The notes under the pieces: generated by a model
Database searches by the model: none
What the model was told of the DNA's origin: nothing
Seen by the model: only the letters and a program-made list of their open reading frames with translations
NCBI GenBank assembly: GCA_964019335.1
Contig: OZ025744.1
Location: 265,314 to 329,313, forward strand
Direction: 5' to 3'
DNA from: Diplonema japonicum
Lineage: Eukaryota > Euglenozoa > Diplonemea > Diplonemida > Diplonemidae
Length of the DNA stretch: 64,000 bases
Part shown: one piece after another, positions 50,918 to 62,390 of the stretch
How positions within the stretch are numbered: position 1 is the stretch's first letter
How the letters are laid out: the number at the start of each line of letters is the position of its first letter
Program-made: the position numbers and the translations under genes

Positions 50918-52961
50918 CAACACACACCTCATGCATGGAGTAATACAGAATGGAGTTCATCCCCACGAACAAGAAGGGTTTCCCGTTCCAAATTTTAAAC
51001 CAATCCACGATCACCAGCAACCCCAGCACCGCAAGCGTCCCCGTCCCCGACATCACAAAAATAAATGACGTCGACCAAAGGTTTTTATTAATGGGAATTG
51101 GACCGCCAAACTGCTTAAACCCACAAAGACCCGCGGCAACAAGACACAATGACGCTCCAAGCACACCCATACTAATGGCAGCTTGTTTTTTATTACCCGT
51201 TTCCCTGGACGCTGCTATGATACGACCGGCGACCAAGCCCAACCAGCAAAGAACAATCGAGTTAAGAGCCCCCAAGAAACCTTCCGGGTCATGCCCATCA
51301 GTTGCAGTACATTTCATCCCATTAACATCATAGTCCATGTACGTATCGCAGGGGAAACACCCGTCCCAAGTGTGGGTACCAAACATTTTTTTATCGATGA
51401 AATTCGCCACCCCGCCAGTGCACCAAAAGTGGCCTTTATTCTGGGAGATCCCACCAGGTCCGAGGTATCCAGCGCATTCTTCGCCGTTTCTCGTGAAAGA
51501 CGTCCCGAGGGAGATTCCGATCCACGTCGCTGCGAGCGTCAGAAAAAGAGGGAGCTCGCGAAGCGTCCCGCTGCCCCATTTCCACGCGAATGATGAAAAC
51601 CCCTCTGCACCACCGTCGCCGTGTTCTTGAAGTGTGTTAAGAGGTGTTGTTTTGTGCGATGCCTTTGGGATGTATAGAATGGCAAGGGCGACGACAAGGT
51701 ACGACAGCCCGAAGCGTTCCAACACACCGGGCACGCGGATTTTCGAGAATTTTGAAGTGTTTTCCGTGTCTAGGAAGATCCCAACCAACACGAGGATCGC
51801 CGCTCTGCGGATAACGTGGACAAGTGCTGCGGAGCGGTTTTCTTTCACTCGACGGCCCTCTAGTGTGATGGCCATCGCAACACCCATGATCCACACGAAC
51901 CACGGGAACACGAGATCTGCTACCGTCAACCCATCCCACTTTGAATGGTCCAGAAACCAATACCCGAAACCACCGTAGTTCGCGGTGTTCATGACGACTA
52001 ATGAAATCCCGCGGAATATGTCCAAAGCGAGGATGCGAGAGGGCTTCTTCTTCTGCGTCGCCGCCTCGTCCCCTAGAAGCGCGTCAGTGTCGTTATTCGA
52101 CGGTAGGTCCACTGTTCTCCAAAACGGAATCGCGTACCTCATGGCATCCGCAACACCAACCCCGCCCATCATGTACCCCGCCGCACGGTTGCCGATGGTG
52201 TACCCCAACTGCAATACTATCAGAACCGTTGCCAGAACCAACAGCGGGACCGCATAGTTCCATGGTTCCTTGATCTTTGAAAGGCTCGCTGTTTCCTGCA
52301 TTGAACTGACCACGAGTTCGTACCCCCCCTGGTCACGGAAGTCCGCATCAGTAATGTTCACTGTGAATCCTGGTTTTTGCGGTGTGAGGTGTACTACGAC
52401 AGACATAACGTCGGTGGAATGTGTAGTAGGGAGGTAAAACTCTGCAGGGCCGTGGCCTGTTGAGTTCCTCCCGTTGCCGTAATACACCCTTCGCAGGGAG
52501 CAGTCCCAACAGTTGCTGTATTTTGTGTAGATGGACACTTCTGCGGTGGGCTGTGTATCTTGCATGTTTATTTCAATTCTTGCGATGTCCAAGCAGTTTG
52601 TGTTTTCGCTCGTCATTTGCAGGTCCCCTCCGATGCATGTGCTTGGTGTTGGCCCGCATATGTCAGGGTTCGACAGGACGCTCCCTGGAGCCGTGAAGCC
52701 CAGGCTCCACACTACGATCACGAGCGTGGTTACGAAATAGCAGGTTCCGGGGTAGTTTTTCCATGTGGCTTGGTTTGCCCGCACTGCTTTCATTTGCATT
52801 CCTAGATCGGCCCACAGCGGCACCAGCGACAGCAGCGGGAGGGCTATTTCCCAACCCACCATCCACGGCCTGTCCGCACCTGAGGCCAGCCACGCCGCCA
52901 ACATCCCCACCGATGTCAAGAGCGGCAACGAGAACCAGAAATACAGGAAATTACTCGTCAT
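50725..52961 (-). CDS. HGSNAT-like transmembrane acetyltransferase, two exons
   Basis: Exons 50928-52961 and 50725-50871 are joined in phase 0 across a 56-nt A-run intron; the product has 726 residues. The catalytic half (about residues 305-726) matches the heparan-alpha-glucosaminide N-acetyltransferase/YeiB-like family: LALDIFRGISLVVMN, then FLDHSKWDGLTVADLVFPWF. H339 is the residue expected to carry the acetyl group by comparison with the human enzyme. About ten membrane helices follow, and the last exon adds the final helix (VIIVYWLYRNGLF). The N-terminal 230 residues have three hydrophobic helices and a lumenal Cys-containing domain. In animals the enzyme moves acetyl from cytosolic acetyl-CoA to lysosomal heparan sulfate. 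The substrate in a protist is unknown. Confidence 0.88.
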
Positions 52962-53124
52962 CTCTCCTTTTTTTTCTTTTTTTTTTTTCTTTCTTCCTAA
53001 AGAAACTATTTTAAGAATTTATTGGGTTTAAAAAAAAAAAATCGCTCCCTGCCTACAAATAAAGCATACACAGACAGATACAAGAAGAAAACAGTTTTCT
53101 TTCTTTTTCTTTTCTTTTCTATTG

Positions 53125-54180
53125 TTACAGATACGTCCTCTTTATAGCGGATCGTGCAGGGGGTGGGGGGAGAGAATGGACGGGAGTGTTGTTACTGTAA
53201 AACACGCCGACAGGTTGCTGCTGCTGCGGCGGCTTGGGCGTCGGCTGTGTCTGCTTGAAGAAGAAGAAAGGTGCGTCGGGAGCGGTCGGAGTGTGCAGCT
53301 TGCGAAGGTAAGCCGCCTCCGCCTGGGCTTCTTGCAAGTCGCTATTCATCTTCAACATTTTTTCATCAAAATCGGGAGGGGGCGAGTGGTGAACAACACC
53401 AGGCGATTCCTCTGGAACAAGTGCGGGTGTGTACATAGGGCTCCTTGGCGGTGATGAAACCCTCAAGATATGGTCCACAGCACGATCCAAGTTCTTCCCC
53501 AAACTTTCAGACATATTTTGTGCCTCTGCTCGTGCGATGGAAAGTAGGTGTTCATAGTGGGCAACATTCTTCGAATTCATGTGCGTGGCGTCGTGAACGG
53601 CACCTTTTAAAAAGTTGATCTCGCCCTGGAGAGCCTCCACCAGGGTCCTCGAGGCTACTGTGTCGTGCCTCAAGGCTTCCATTTGGCGTAACGCGGTGCG
53701 GAGATCCATCTCAGCCTGGTCACGTTCTGCAACAGCGCGTTGCATCTGTTCGTCGGCGTCCTTGCGCTCCCGTACTGCTTCGTGGTACCCTGAGTTCTTT
53801 TTCCTCAGCAGGTCGTTTTCTCGACGCAAACCGTCGTTGGTGTTCTTGCTCCTCTGGAAGTCTCTCTTTGCAGCGAATGCTTCTCTTCTGTACTCGCTTC
53901 CTGCGTCGATTTTGTACACCAACGGCGGGCCCTGGTTCTGGCTGTTGCCGAGGGCTCGCTCTAGCCTTCGTATTTCCTCGATGTGGCCGTCTTTTTCGTG
54001 TTTGTTCGCCTTGTGCTTGTCCTCGACAAAAGTTACCAATCTCTGGTTCTCCCTGTCCAGGCCCACCACGTCGCGTTCTAGCTGGTGCAGTCTTACCTTC
54101 TGCCGCATGTAGTTTTGTAGGATTTCACGCGCCTTCACTACCGGGTCCGACGGGTGGGGGTATTTTTGCCTGGTCACCAT
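53125..54180 (-). CDS. Coiled-coil protein, possibly cytoskeletal
   Basis: This is a 351-residue ORF, ATG at 54178-54180. Residues 15-245 are nearly continuous coiled coil (LHQLERDVVGLDRENQRLV, RRENDLLRKKNS, MDLRTALRQMEALRHD). Residues 250-300 are Pro/Ser-rich, a short helix follows, and the tail has a Gln/Pro tract encoded by a CAG-like repeat and the basic end RSAIKRTYL. No signal peptide or membrane segment. It starts 250 nt past the stop of the M16 gene and ends 163 nt before the HGSNAT-like start, all on one strand. A basal-body, axonemal or centrosomal role is typical of such proteins but not shown. Confidence 0.75.
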   Translation of the reverse strand: MVTRQKYPHPSDPVVKAREILQNYMRQKVRLHQLERDVVGLDRENQRLVTFVEDKHKANKHEKDGHIEEIRRLERALGNSQNQGPPLVYKIDAGSEYRREAFAAKRDFQRSKNTNDGLRRENDLLRKKNSGYHEAVRERKDADEQMQRAVAERDQAEMDLRTALRQMEALRHDTVASRTLVEALQGEINFLKGAVHDATHMNSKNVAHYEHLLSIARAEAQNMSESLGKNLDRAVDHILRVSSPPRSPMYTPALVPEESPGVVHHSPPPDFDEKMLKMNSDLQEAQAEAAYLRKLHTPTAPDAPFFFFKQTQPTPKPPQQQQPVGVFYSNNTPVHSLPPPPARSAIKRTYL

Positions 54181-54430
54181 TATTTTTATTTTTTTTTTCC
54201 CCCCTTTCCACCGGTTCCCACACCCAACCCTCCTTTTTTTTCTTTTTTTTTTTTGTGCCAGAATCTGGGGGGAAATCAAATGATCTTTTTTTTTTTTTTT
54301 TTTTTTTGTTGTTCTTTTTTTTTTTCTTCAAGAAAATCTATACGGAAAAAAAAAAAAAAAAAAAAAAAGAGGGTACAAGAGAAGAGAAACAAAAAAAAAA
54401 AAAAAAAAAAAAAGATGTGCATGGTGGTTT

Positions 54431-57400
54431 TCAAACCACGCACGCGGCGGAGAAAACAGCTGGTTGCAGGACGACGTCGAAGCCCCTTGAGGCGATGGTG
54501 GATGGTGTGTTGCCGGTGCTTGCGGGGAGCATCGCTGTGACAAGCCCGTACTTCGCGAGATTTGAAAACGGAGTGGTTTCAAGTAGTGTCTCCTGCCAGG
54601 CTTTGGCGGGGTTTGTGAATGCGAGGGAAGGTGTTATGGAAGTCAATGTGTACCCTGTCCCCTGCGAAGGCACGTTGGCTAGCAATATACCCAGCAGCCT
54701 TGCAACCTCTTTGGGGTTCCCTGTCTTTCTGTACTGTGCTGTGTCCTCCTCTCGCAAGGCTGCCAGTCCCCTCAACCCCCTTCTCCTGGCATGCAAGGGC
54801 AGCACACCCCACACTTCTTCAGCGATGTCTTGCGTAATGCAAGGGTCCTCTATAACGGCCGACCCCCGCATTGCAGCCCCCACCTCTTCTTCAGTCACAT
54901 CGCCCTCCAACACAGCATTGGCCACGCATGCCATGCTGAAGGGGTCCGCATTGTCAGATCTCAACCGCAACACACATGACACGCACTGTATTGTTTTTTT
55001 TTTTTTTTTTATTTATTTATTTTTTTTTTTATTTATTTTTTTTTTTTTTATTTCTTGCTTATACCGAATCATGTGCCTTCACACTGCACCTTTCGGTTTC
55101 CGTGGGGAGCTCGTGTTGTTTCAATATTTTTTTCAGTCTGAATTATTGTTTTTTAAAAAAGAAATCTAAAAAAAAATAAAAAAAAAAAAAAAAAAAAAAT
55201 GTCGCATACCTGCTCTCCAGCATCACCGACATCACGGTAGCGAGGTACATCAAGTACCGGTCCCCGGTGTTGGGAAGCTGCAAGATACAGACCTGAAGGG
55301 GGAAAAAAAAAAGGATTGTGCAGTTTTCTTCCCCTCATACCTGAACAGTCACCTCACTTGATTCAAGACGAATGTCCCCGCCCTTGGGGGGGAGATCCAA
55401 GTCCAGGTCCGGGAGGAGGAAGTTTGAGAAGCATGGTGGGGTCATCCTTGCACCGTGAGGGACAATGGTCGCGCGGGTGTTACAAGGGTACATAAGGTGC
55501 GCGGACGCCAAGGCGAGTGAGGGAACAGGGACGAGGGTCGGGAGAGAGGTGACGAATGACACCAGCAACGCGGTCAGGTCCGCGAGGTCCTTGGTACCTG
55601 CAAAGGATCCGTAAATATCCATGCCCGTGAAGGCAGGGCAGAACAGCACACTGGGCAGCATGTGATGCAAGTCGAAAGCCTGCAGCTGCGATAAATACTG
55701 GATCAAAGGCTTCCCGCGATGCGTCGCACCCGCCAGCAGGAAGTTGTCATTGGCATCGTTCTCAAGCACCTTCGCGGCAGCACGGTCACGACATTCACTG
55801 TACACCTCCGGGTCCTCGATGGGACCCTCGCACCACTTCACAAAGATCTTCAAAATAGCATCGACGCAGTCCGAGGCAAAGGCAGGCAGCACCTCCCGAC
55901 AACCATGCAGCGTGAGCATCATCTTGGAATGCGTTCCAAGCAGTATCCGCACGTCGAACGTCAGCTTGTGGTATGCGGCTTCCTCGGCGAAAGGGGAGAG
56001 GTCCCAACGAAGAAGCTCCACAGCGATAAGTAACCCTGCAGCATGCATGGGCGAGGCCGAACAGACAGGGTATGTCATAACTATTTCAACAAGGCTCTCA
56101 GCGGTACCGTCCGTCTGCGTGGTGAACACCTCGATGACAGGCGACGCACGGGAAGCATACGGCGTCCGATCGCTGAGAACAATGTCCGGCGAGATGCCCG
56201 GTGTTCCTACAGGAAGCCAACTTCCTCGCACTGTCTTCGGAAGCTGCAGCCCGGGGTCCAAAGGGAACGTTAAGTCAGCGAGCCTCTGCAACTGTTGCTG
56301 TGTGAAGGCGTCGATGGCGTGTCGTACCCCGAAGCCCCACTTCGACACCAATGGGAGGTTCTCCACAGAAAATTCTGGCGAACAATGAACAACCACACAG
56401 TTTGCCATCTCAAGCGAACTGAGAACCTGTCTTATAACGTCCTTGCGGTAGTTTAAGAAACACTTCCCGCCAACCAACACGTCCGCGCCCTTCATGACCA
56501 ACAGATTCGAAGCCAACTGTGTGCCCGTGCACCTCACCGCCTCCGACAGCGCATTGTGTGTGGAAACCAATGCTTGCAATCCCTCCCACACCCGCTGCTC
56601 GTTCGTCTGTGATCTTATGATGTACAACCCTTGCAGAACCTTGAGAAGGATGGGCTCCACATCGGGCGTTGACAGCGTTACGGAAATGGTGATCAGCGAC
56701 CAATGTCTTCCTTGGAATTCCAAATATGCGGTTGCGTCTGTCACACCAGGGGTGGCTCTTAAGACAGACATCAGTGACCCCTCATGGTGGGAATCTAAGA
56801 AGTGGACTACGAATTTACAGGGCAATGATTCGTACTCACTGCTACCAACGGGTACTGGAAATGAGAGCCGCAGGAACGGGGTTGAAGAGGGTCGTGTCGA
56901 TCGGGCCCTGATGTACCCTGAGACGGGCAGTACGGGGGGTGTGGTGGGTTTGGTGTTTAGCTTTGCGTTGGACGGCTTCGGCAGCACGGAGAACGTTTCG
57001 AGCATCAGCGCTTCGACCTCGTTTTTCGTAAGCCGTTTCGAGGGCAGGACGATGCCGACGGCTATCTTGGGCCCGACAAGATTACTGCGCACCCATTGAA
57101 CTGTTTTGTTGTGGCATTCCTCTGTTTGAAGGGTGTCGCTACACCCGGTACCGAAACCATGGAAGTCATGCCCGGGCTCCGCAAGGTCACGGAGCAACTG
57201 CCAGACTTGAAAGGTCGGGTCAGAACAGGTAGCTTCGTGCTGAGTTTGGATTTTTGCAATCTGTCGTCGAAAAAGATGATGTGGAAGGAGAGGCGAGGAC
57301 AGCATATCCGCTGTCCTGTCCAAAGCTTGCCGTACTTCTTCAAATGGCACCTGCAAACTGATGAGAATCTCTTCGTATTCCGCAGTTATTTGGAAATCTC

Positions 57401-57695
57401 CGCCCACTGACCTGCAGTACTCGTGCAGACCATTCTCTTGTGGGTACCGTTCGGAGCCTAGAACCAGCAGCCCTTCCACAAGGTGCGCTATGCCCATGTC
57501 TCCCTCGCCAAACTGCCCTGCTCCTACCGTCACGCCGATGTCCACCAGTTCTTCTTCGGTCGAGCTTCCTTCTCTGTAGCTGCATGCACACTTCACCCCG
57601 TTGTGTAATGTCAAATACACTCCTACTTCCCTCCTGACCCCGGGGGGGCCCGCCATCACCCCCTCATCGTTGGTTTGGTTATCCTCTTGAGTCAT
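54431..57695 (-). CDS. M16 (insulysin-type) metalloprotease homologue with altered zinc motif, four exons
   Basis: Exons are 55341-57695, 55210-55292, 55065-55137 and 54431-54985; introns of 48, 72 and 79 nt. The sum is 3066 nt, or 1021 residues, the usual insulysin length. The first ATG is at 57693-57695; the frame extends upstream to 57707 only with a GTG. The N-terminal region AHLVEGLLVLGSERYPQEN aligns with the family zinc site HxxEH, but the second His is Gly (H71, E74, G75), so zinc binding and peptidase activity are probably lost. The rest of the fold is present in order, including the small fourth domain in exon 4. Exon 3 (73 nt) is found only by the requirement that both neighbouring junctions keep frame. 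Inactive M16 subunits are known in mitochondrial and pitrilysin complexes. The partner here is unknown. Confidence 0.85.
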
Positions 57696-58169
57696 TTCAT
57701 TTTCCACTTCTTTTTTTTTTTTGTTCCTATTGGACCATTGTTAAGATTTTTGAGAAGAAAAAAAAGGGGGGGGGGAAGAGAAAAAAGGGAATTTTCGATG
57801 TGTGCCTTCCGATGGCGCTCGGGGAGTCACAGCCCACTACTAGGAAGGGGGAATGTTCTTCTTTTTTTTTTCTGGTAGAAGAAACGAAATGGCACGAGAA
57901 GAATGAAAAAATAGGGGGAGGGGAGACCCCCTGAATTCAACAAACAAAAGTTGGGTGGGGGTGACTAAAAGAAAACAACAAACAAAAAAGAGGGACATAC
58001 AATACAAAAAAAACTCAAATTAACATGCAAACTCCCAGAGCGAAAGCCGCATGCCAAAAAAAAAAAAGAAAAAAGAAAAAGAAAAAAAAAAACATGAGGA
58101 CGGGGAAAGAGGGATACATGCAAGTTCAATTCAAAAGCTTACTTTTTTTCCCCGCTTTTTTTTTTTCTT
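57696..58169. other. Intergenic region between same-strand genes
   Basis: About 470 nt with A and T runs and an ordinary block near 57795-57860. No additional ORF is supported. Confidence 0.6.
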
Positions 58170-60311
58170 TTACTGAAACTGGTACTCTGCAGACGAGCCA
58201 CGGGGAGACACTGCATCAGCCTGCTCACGGTGTGCCTGTGCCCTTCTACGTGACTCCACAGCTGCCATGCGGAGTTGTTCGGCACGCTTGCGAAGCTCTT
58301 CACAGTTTGCCAGCGAGATGCCTGGAGACGAGACAACAGGAGGAGACACAGTGTGCTCCCTGTGCGGCGACACGGTGTAGTTGCTTGGCACATCAATCGG
58401 CTGCGGAGGTGTTGCGAGTGTCTCCTTCTCAGTAACAGGCGGTGCCACCATGATGACCTGCTTTGGGAGGTCTCTCTCTGGCTCTATCCTTGCAGGTGAT
58501 GATGAGGATCCTGCGGTGTACTTCACAACCCGTGGGCTGGACGTCCCTGGGGACCACGGCGTTTCGTCTGAGTTCTGCCCCGCAACCCTTGCTGTGTAGT
58601 CCCTCCTGCGTCGCTCCGAAGCCACCGTCCTCTCCTGCTGTGTTATCTCTGCTGGTTTCTTGACAGCACCGCGTGACAGCGGCGAGGATGCGTCGCACAA
58701 TGCAGCAGCAGCTTCTTCGTGCACCGCATGCTGTTGTGATGTCTTCTCGATGACTGCTTTTCTGTCTTGAACCACATCTGCTACCCTCCTCCCCAGTTCC
58801 GGGCGTACCACACCAGGCGGGGGTACCACTTGTACCAGTGCGTCCTCCAATGCCTTTTCTGTCGGCGTTGCGTCAAATGTCAGTTGGTCCATGCGCTTGC
58901 GGTACATCTCTGCTTCTGTTTTTTGCGATTCCAACAGAGCCCGGACCTCACGTGCGTTCTCCCTGCAGCCCTCCAGCCCTGCGTGGTCCAGTGTGTTGCT
59001 TGACATCTTCGTCCTCCATTCTGCCGCGGTCACAGCACCCTCTAGTTCCTCCACCCGCCTGTCCGCTGTAAAGAGCCTCTCCCCGAGACACTTATACACT
59101 GTGGTGTACGTTTTGTGGTGTGCTTTCCTCTCGGTCAATAGGACCGACTCGATTTTCTTCTGCCCTGCCATGACTATCGACTCGAACCCTTTCAGCTTTG
59201 TGTCCGCCCCGTCCTCGAGGTCCTTTGTGAGTGCCTCCACCGCTTCGGTGCGCGCATGTATCTCGTGCAGAAGGACTTCGTGTGTCTCGAGTACTTTCTC
59301 GGAACCCTTCTGCTTTGCGACGCTGTCGTTGAAGGCCTGCTCTGTCTGTGCGATGGTCGTGACCAGCCCCATCCTCTCCTCCCCGAGGGACGTCAGTGTG
59401 TCCACCAGCGTGAGGATCTCGTTGAATACCTGCGAGCGTTTGTCTGTGTTCTCCCCCAGGCGCCCTACCGCCTGCTGGGACACTTCCTTCAGGTCGTTCT
59501 GCTCCTTCTCCCCCTCCTCTTTTATCTTCGTCTTGACATCTTGCACGGCGTTTAGGTCCCTTGCGATCTTGCCCTTCGTGTCATCCGTGTTTGCCTTGAG
59601 GTGGTGCAGCTCTCTATCGAAGTCAGCATATGTTTTCTGTGCAGCACGCAAGATGCCATTGTCGCGGCGGTCGGGGTCCTCGAGGACAGAGACGCGTTCG
59701 AGGTGCAGCGTGAAGAGCTCCTGTAGGACTTCGCACTGCGCAGTGAGGTGATGGTCCGCAGGGGAGAAGTCGCCCTTTGCCCTGGCTTCCTGGCAGGCAA
59801 GGGCCTGCACGTCGCTGATTTTGTTGAAGTGGTCGACTGTGGCCTCTGAAGCGCGCAGTTGTGCGAGGGTGGTGGGGATCTCTTCCAGCTTCTTGGACGT
59901 GTCTTGGGTGAGCATGCCCCCACTCTTGAGCAGTCCCGTGTAGCACCCGGACTCCTTGTAGTCTGTCTGCGGTGCTGGAAAGCTGTCGTCGGTCATGCTG
60001 TCAGATAGGTTCCGCAGTTTCACGTAGTCGCTGTCCCCCGTTTCAGAGAGGCTCTTCCTGATCAGCTCCAGGTTCGTAGGTGTTACTTCCAGCTGCGGTA
60101 CAAGATCCCCCACGCACCCTGCCCCCACACCCTGCACCTTTCCCCCTCTCTCACTCACGCACTTCTCACCCAGCTCCACCCCCCTGGTCCCTAAGCTCTT
60201 CCCCCATTCGCATCCGTCTTTTACTGTGGACCCGAATTCCACACCCGCCTCTTGGCTCCTCAGCTCATGCGCCTTGAAGTCATCTATAAAATCGCCATCA
60301 ACGCTGGCCAT
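58170..60311 (-). CDS. Long coiled-coil protein, paraflagellar-rod-protein-like
   Basis: This is a 713-residue ORF, ATG at 60309-60311, no intron needed. Residues 125-520 are almost entirely helical coiled coil, and residues 550-660 are Ser/Pro-rich. The central stretch, with a Tyr-rich entry (HHKTYTTVYKCLGERL), RRVEELE, an Asp/His turn and RKRMDQL, recalls the core of kinetoplastid and euglenid PFR proteins, which build the rod beside the axoneme. This is judged by pattern only. If correct, it supports a euglenozoan source. The first 100 residues are charged and low in structure. The tail has another short helix (CEELRKRAEQLRMAAVESRR). Confidence 0.65.
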   Translation of the reverse strand: MASVDGDFIDDFKAHELRSQEAGVEFGSTVKDGCEWGKSLGTRGVELGEKCVSERGGKVQGVGAGCVGDLVPQLEVTPTNLELIRKSLSETGDSDYVKLRNLSDSMTDDSFPAPQTDYKESGCYTGLLKSGGMLTQDTSKKLEEIPTTLAQLRASEATVDHFNKISDVQALACQEARAKGDFSPADHHLTAQCEVLQELFTLHLERVSVLEDPDRRDNGILRAAQKTYADFDRELHHLKANTDDTKGKIARDLNAVQDVKTKIKEEGEKEQNDLKEVSQQAVGRLGENTDKRSQVFNEILTLVDTLTSLGEERMGLVTTIAQTEQAFNDSVAKQKGSEKVLETHEVLLHEIHARTEAVEALTKDLEDGADTKLKGFESIVMAGQKKIESVLLTERKAHHKTYTTVYKCLGERLFTADRRVEELEGAVTAAEWRTKMSSNTLDHAGLEGCRENAREVRALLESQKTEAEMYRKRMDQLTFDATPTEKALEDALVQVVPPPGVVRPELGRRVADVVQDRKAVIEKTSQQHAVHEEAAAALCDASSPLSRGAVKKPAEITQQERTVASERRRRDYTARVAGQNSDETPWSPGTSSPRVVKYTAGSSSSPARIEPERDLPKQVIMVAPPVTEKETLATPPQPIDVPSNYTVSPHREHTVSPPVVSSPGISLANCEELRKRAEQLRMAAVESRRRAQAHREQADAVSPRGSSAEYQFQ

Positions 60312-60708
60312 TGAGTCTCCTGGTGAAGCACGTAAGGGGTGGGGACAGGGGGGTGGGGGGGAAATATTAAAACAAACTGCACCGCATGAGAGTTGCAGGC
60401 CCGTACTAAGGGGCGAGAGCCTCTCGCAGTGGACCTAGTACTGTTCAGCCAAACGGAAAAGGGTGGACAACCGGCCCTGCTCACAAAAAAGTAACGGCGA
60501 AGAGGCGCATACGGAAGGACGACGAGAAAAGCAGGAGCAACGAACTGCCACAAACCAACGAAAGAAAAACCGGAAGAAAGAAAACAAAAAACACCCCCCC
60601 CCAGCAACAGGCAGCCAGAAGAAAAAGAAAATAAGCAGTTCGAATGGGCGGGGGGGGATTCTCTATTGTTTCATTTCTTTTTTTTCCCCCCCTTCTGTAA
60701 TATCCTCT
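60312..60708. other. Intergenic region of ordinary composition
   Basis: About 400 nt, less homopolymeric than elsewhere, with G and A runs near 60590-60690. No ORF with a recognised product. Confidence 0.55.
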
Positions 60709-62263
60709 TTACTTCACAGCAATGTCAAGGACTGCAGGAGGCAATTCGTAAGCGACCTAGTTTTTCTTTTTTGTTCCCCCCATTTTTTTTTTTTTTTAAA
60801 CACACCTCTGTAACGATGCTACCGTAATCGAGAAGTGTGCCATTGGGAAGGGGGCACACTGTGGAGAGACACCTGTCGTTCTCACAGCACAAGGGTGACC
60901 GTGCTGGGATGACACGCCGGACGAGCGAGGAAGTACTAAGCGGGAGTGCGTGCAAGATTCGCTGCTGGACAACAAGCCAAGAGAGGCTGGAATAGTCGTG
61001 CCCTTGAAAGTAATCTGCAGTCGCAAGCACCTGGAAGTCAATCCACGGCCGGATGTCATTATCCAAAGGCCGCGAGAGGCACAGGTGGTATAAATCGTGA
61101 GTGTTACTGTACGGCAGGAGGTGCTGTCGTAGTTCGTCTCGTTTCATGTATTCGAAGATGCCACTTGCTATGAGGAGTGGGTGCTCCTTCTTGTCATCGA
61201 GGAAGTACTCCTTCGCACGGAGGTACATGTTCTTCCATCTCGTCACCGATTTGTCTTCAAACATGTCTCGTTCCATTCTTAGATGCAGCCCTGTGTACTT
61301 TCCCCCTTCCGGTTGGATTTTTCGCACGGCGCCCATGGCCGCCCTTCCCACGCGGCGTAGGTAAGGTGCTAGCTGCAGCGTTTGATGAGCTTTCTTCAAC
61401 AGTTTGATGTCTTCTTGCATCACCATGCCGTACTTCTTCCCTGGGTTTGCGGACACCATGATGTCTGTGCACCCTAAATCCACTATCACCACCTGTGCCC
61501 TCCAGTGTGCTAATACCGCCCTGTTGATCATCTCCTTCCACACCCATCCCGATCGCCTCCGTTTGTACCTCATCTCGACAATCGATGCGTTTAAACCGAA
61601 TTTCTCGTTCTTCCCCGGTACCCAATACCTCTCGTAGCCTGAGAAGTTAGAAGGCAACGTGACGGGGCCTGGCGGGTTAGGTGAGTTGAGGACCGTTGTG
61701 TTGCCTCCGAGAAGCCTCTGAAAAGTGTCAAGTCTGTACACCCGGGACAACGGGATCTCCGTCCACTCGATGCGTGGGTCGTGCGAAGCGTTTTGAAGGC
61801 TGTTTGTAGTGTTGAGCTTGGCTAGTACGTTTCTTGATTTATATGTTTTTCTGGTCCTTCCGTGGGGGAGGACCATCACGTCGGGTTTTGTCAAACTGGC
61901 TATCGTCATCGCCGACAGGTGGCCGTAGTGCTGGCTGACGGCGCCGTGGCACGCGGCGTACGTCATCACCACGACGGGTCCGAAGGTACCGCCCCATCTG
62001 TCGCCGCCGCCTTTTCCGTCCACTCGCTGCGTCCTTACATCATTCACTGCCTTGCGGATCGCAGCGTTGCCCTCTTTCTCTTCCAGAGGTTCGATCTCCG
62101 TCGGTACCTCCACATCCACACACTTCAAACTGAACTCTCTTGTCGGCACAGGTGTCTTCGGCACGTTTTCCTCAGCTGTCGGCACGTTCACCGTGCTCGT
62201 TGTGAGCACCACCAACAGCGCCACTGCACAGCTCAACATTACATATTTTCTTATCGTGCCCAT
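60709..62263 (-). CDS. Type II membrane glycosyltransferase, O-fucosyltransferase-like, two exons
   Basis: Exons 60806-62263 and 60709-60756 are joined across a 49-nt intron ending in TAG; 501 residues, ending DIAVK. Residues 7-24 form a signal anchor (YVMLSCAVALLVVLTTST). The lumenal domain ends with YTGLHLRMERDM (H327, R329, E331), the HxRxE-type motif of GDP-fucose protein O-fucosyltransferases, where the Arg contacts GDP-fucose. Further family traits are a C-terminal DLYHLCLSRPLDND region and a Cys-rich tail. Expected location is the Golgi or ER. The acceptor is unknown, and the identity beyond the O-FucT superfamily is uncertain. The last 15 residues come from the second exon. Confidence 0.7.
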
Positions 62264-62390
62264 AGGCCATAGACCGCATGTGCTGGCGGCCTCTGTTAGT
62301 AATATTAATTGTGCAAAAAGACAGGGGGGAAAAGAACAGAATTTCCAAACTCCGAGAAACGGGGTGTGAAAGAATGTTAGTTACTAAGTG

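Noticed and set aside
55335-55340. Apparent stop codon ending the M16 ORF at 55335
   Set aside because: The stop lies inside an intron; splicing at CAG/GTATGA continues into three further exons that complete an insulysin-length protein.
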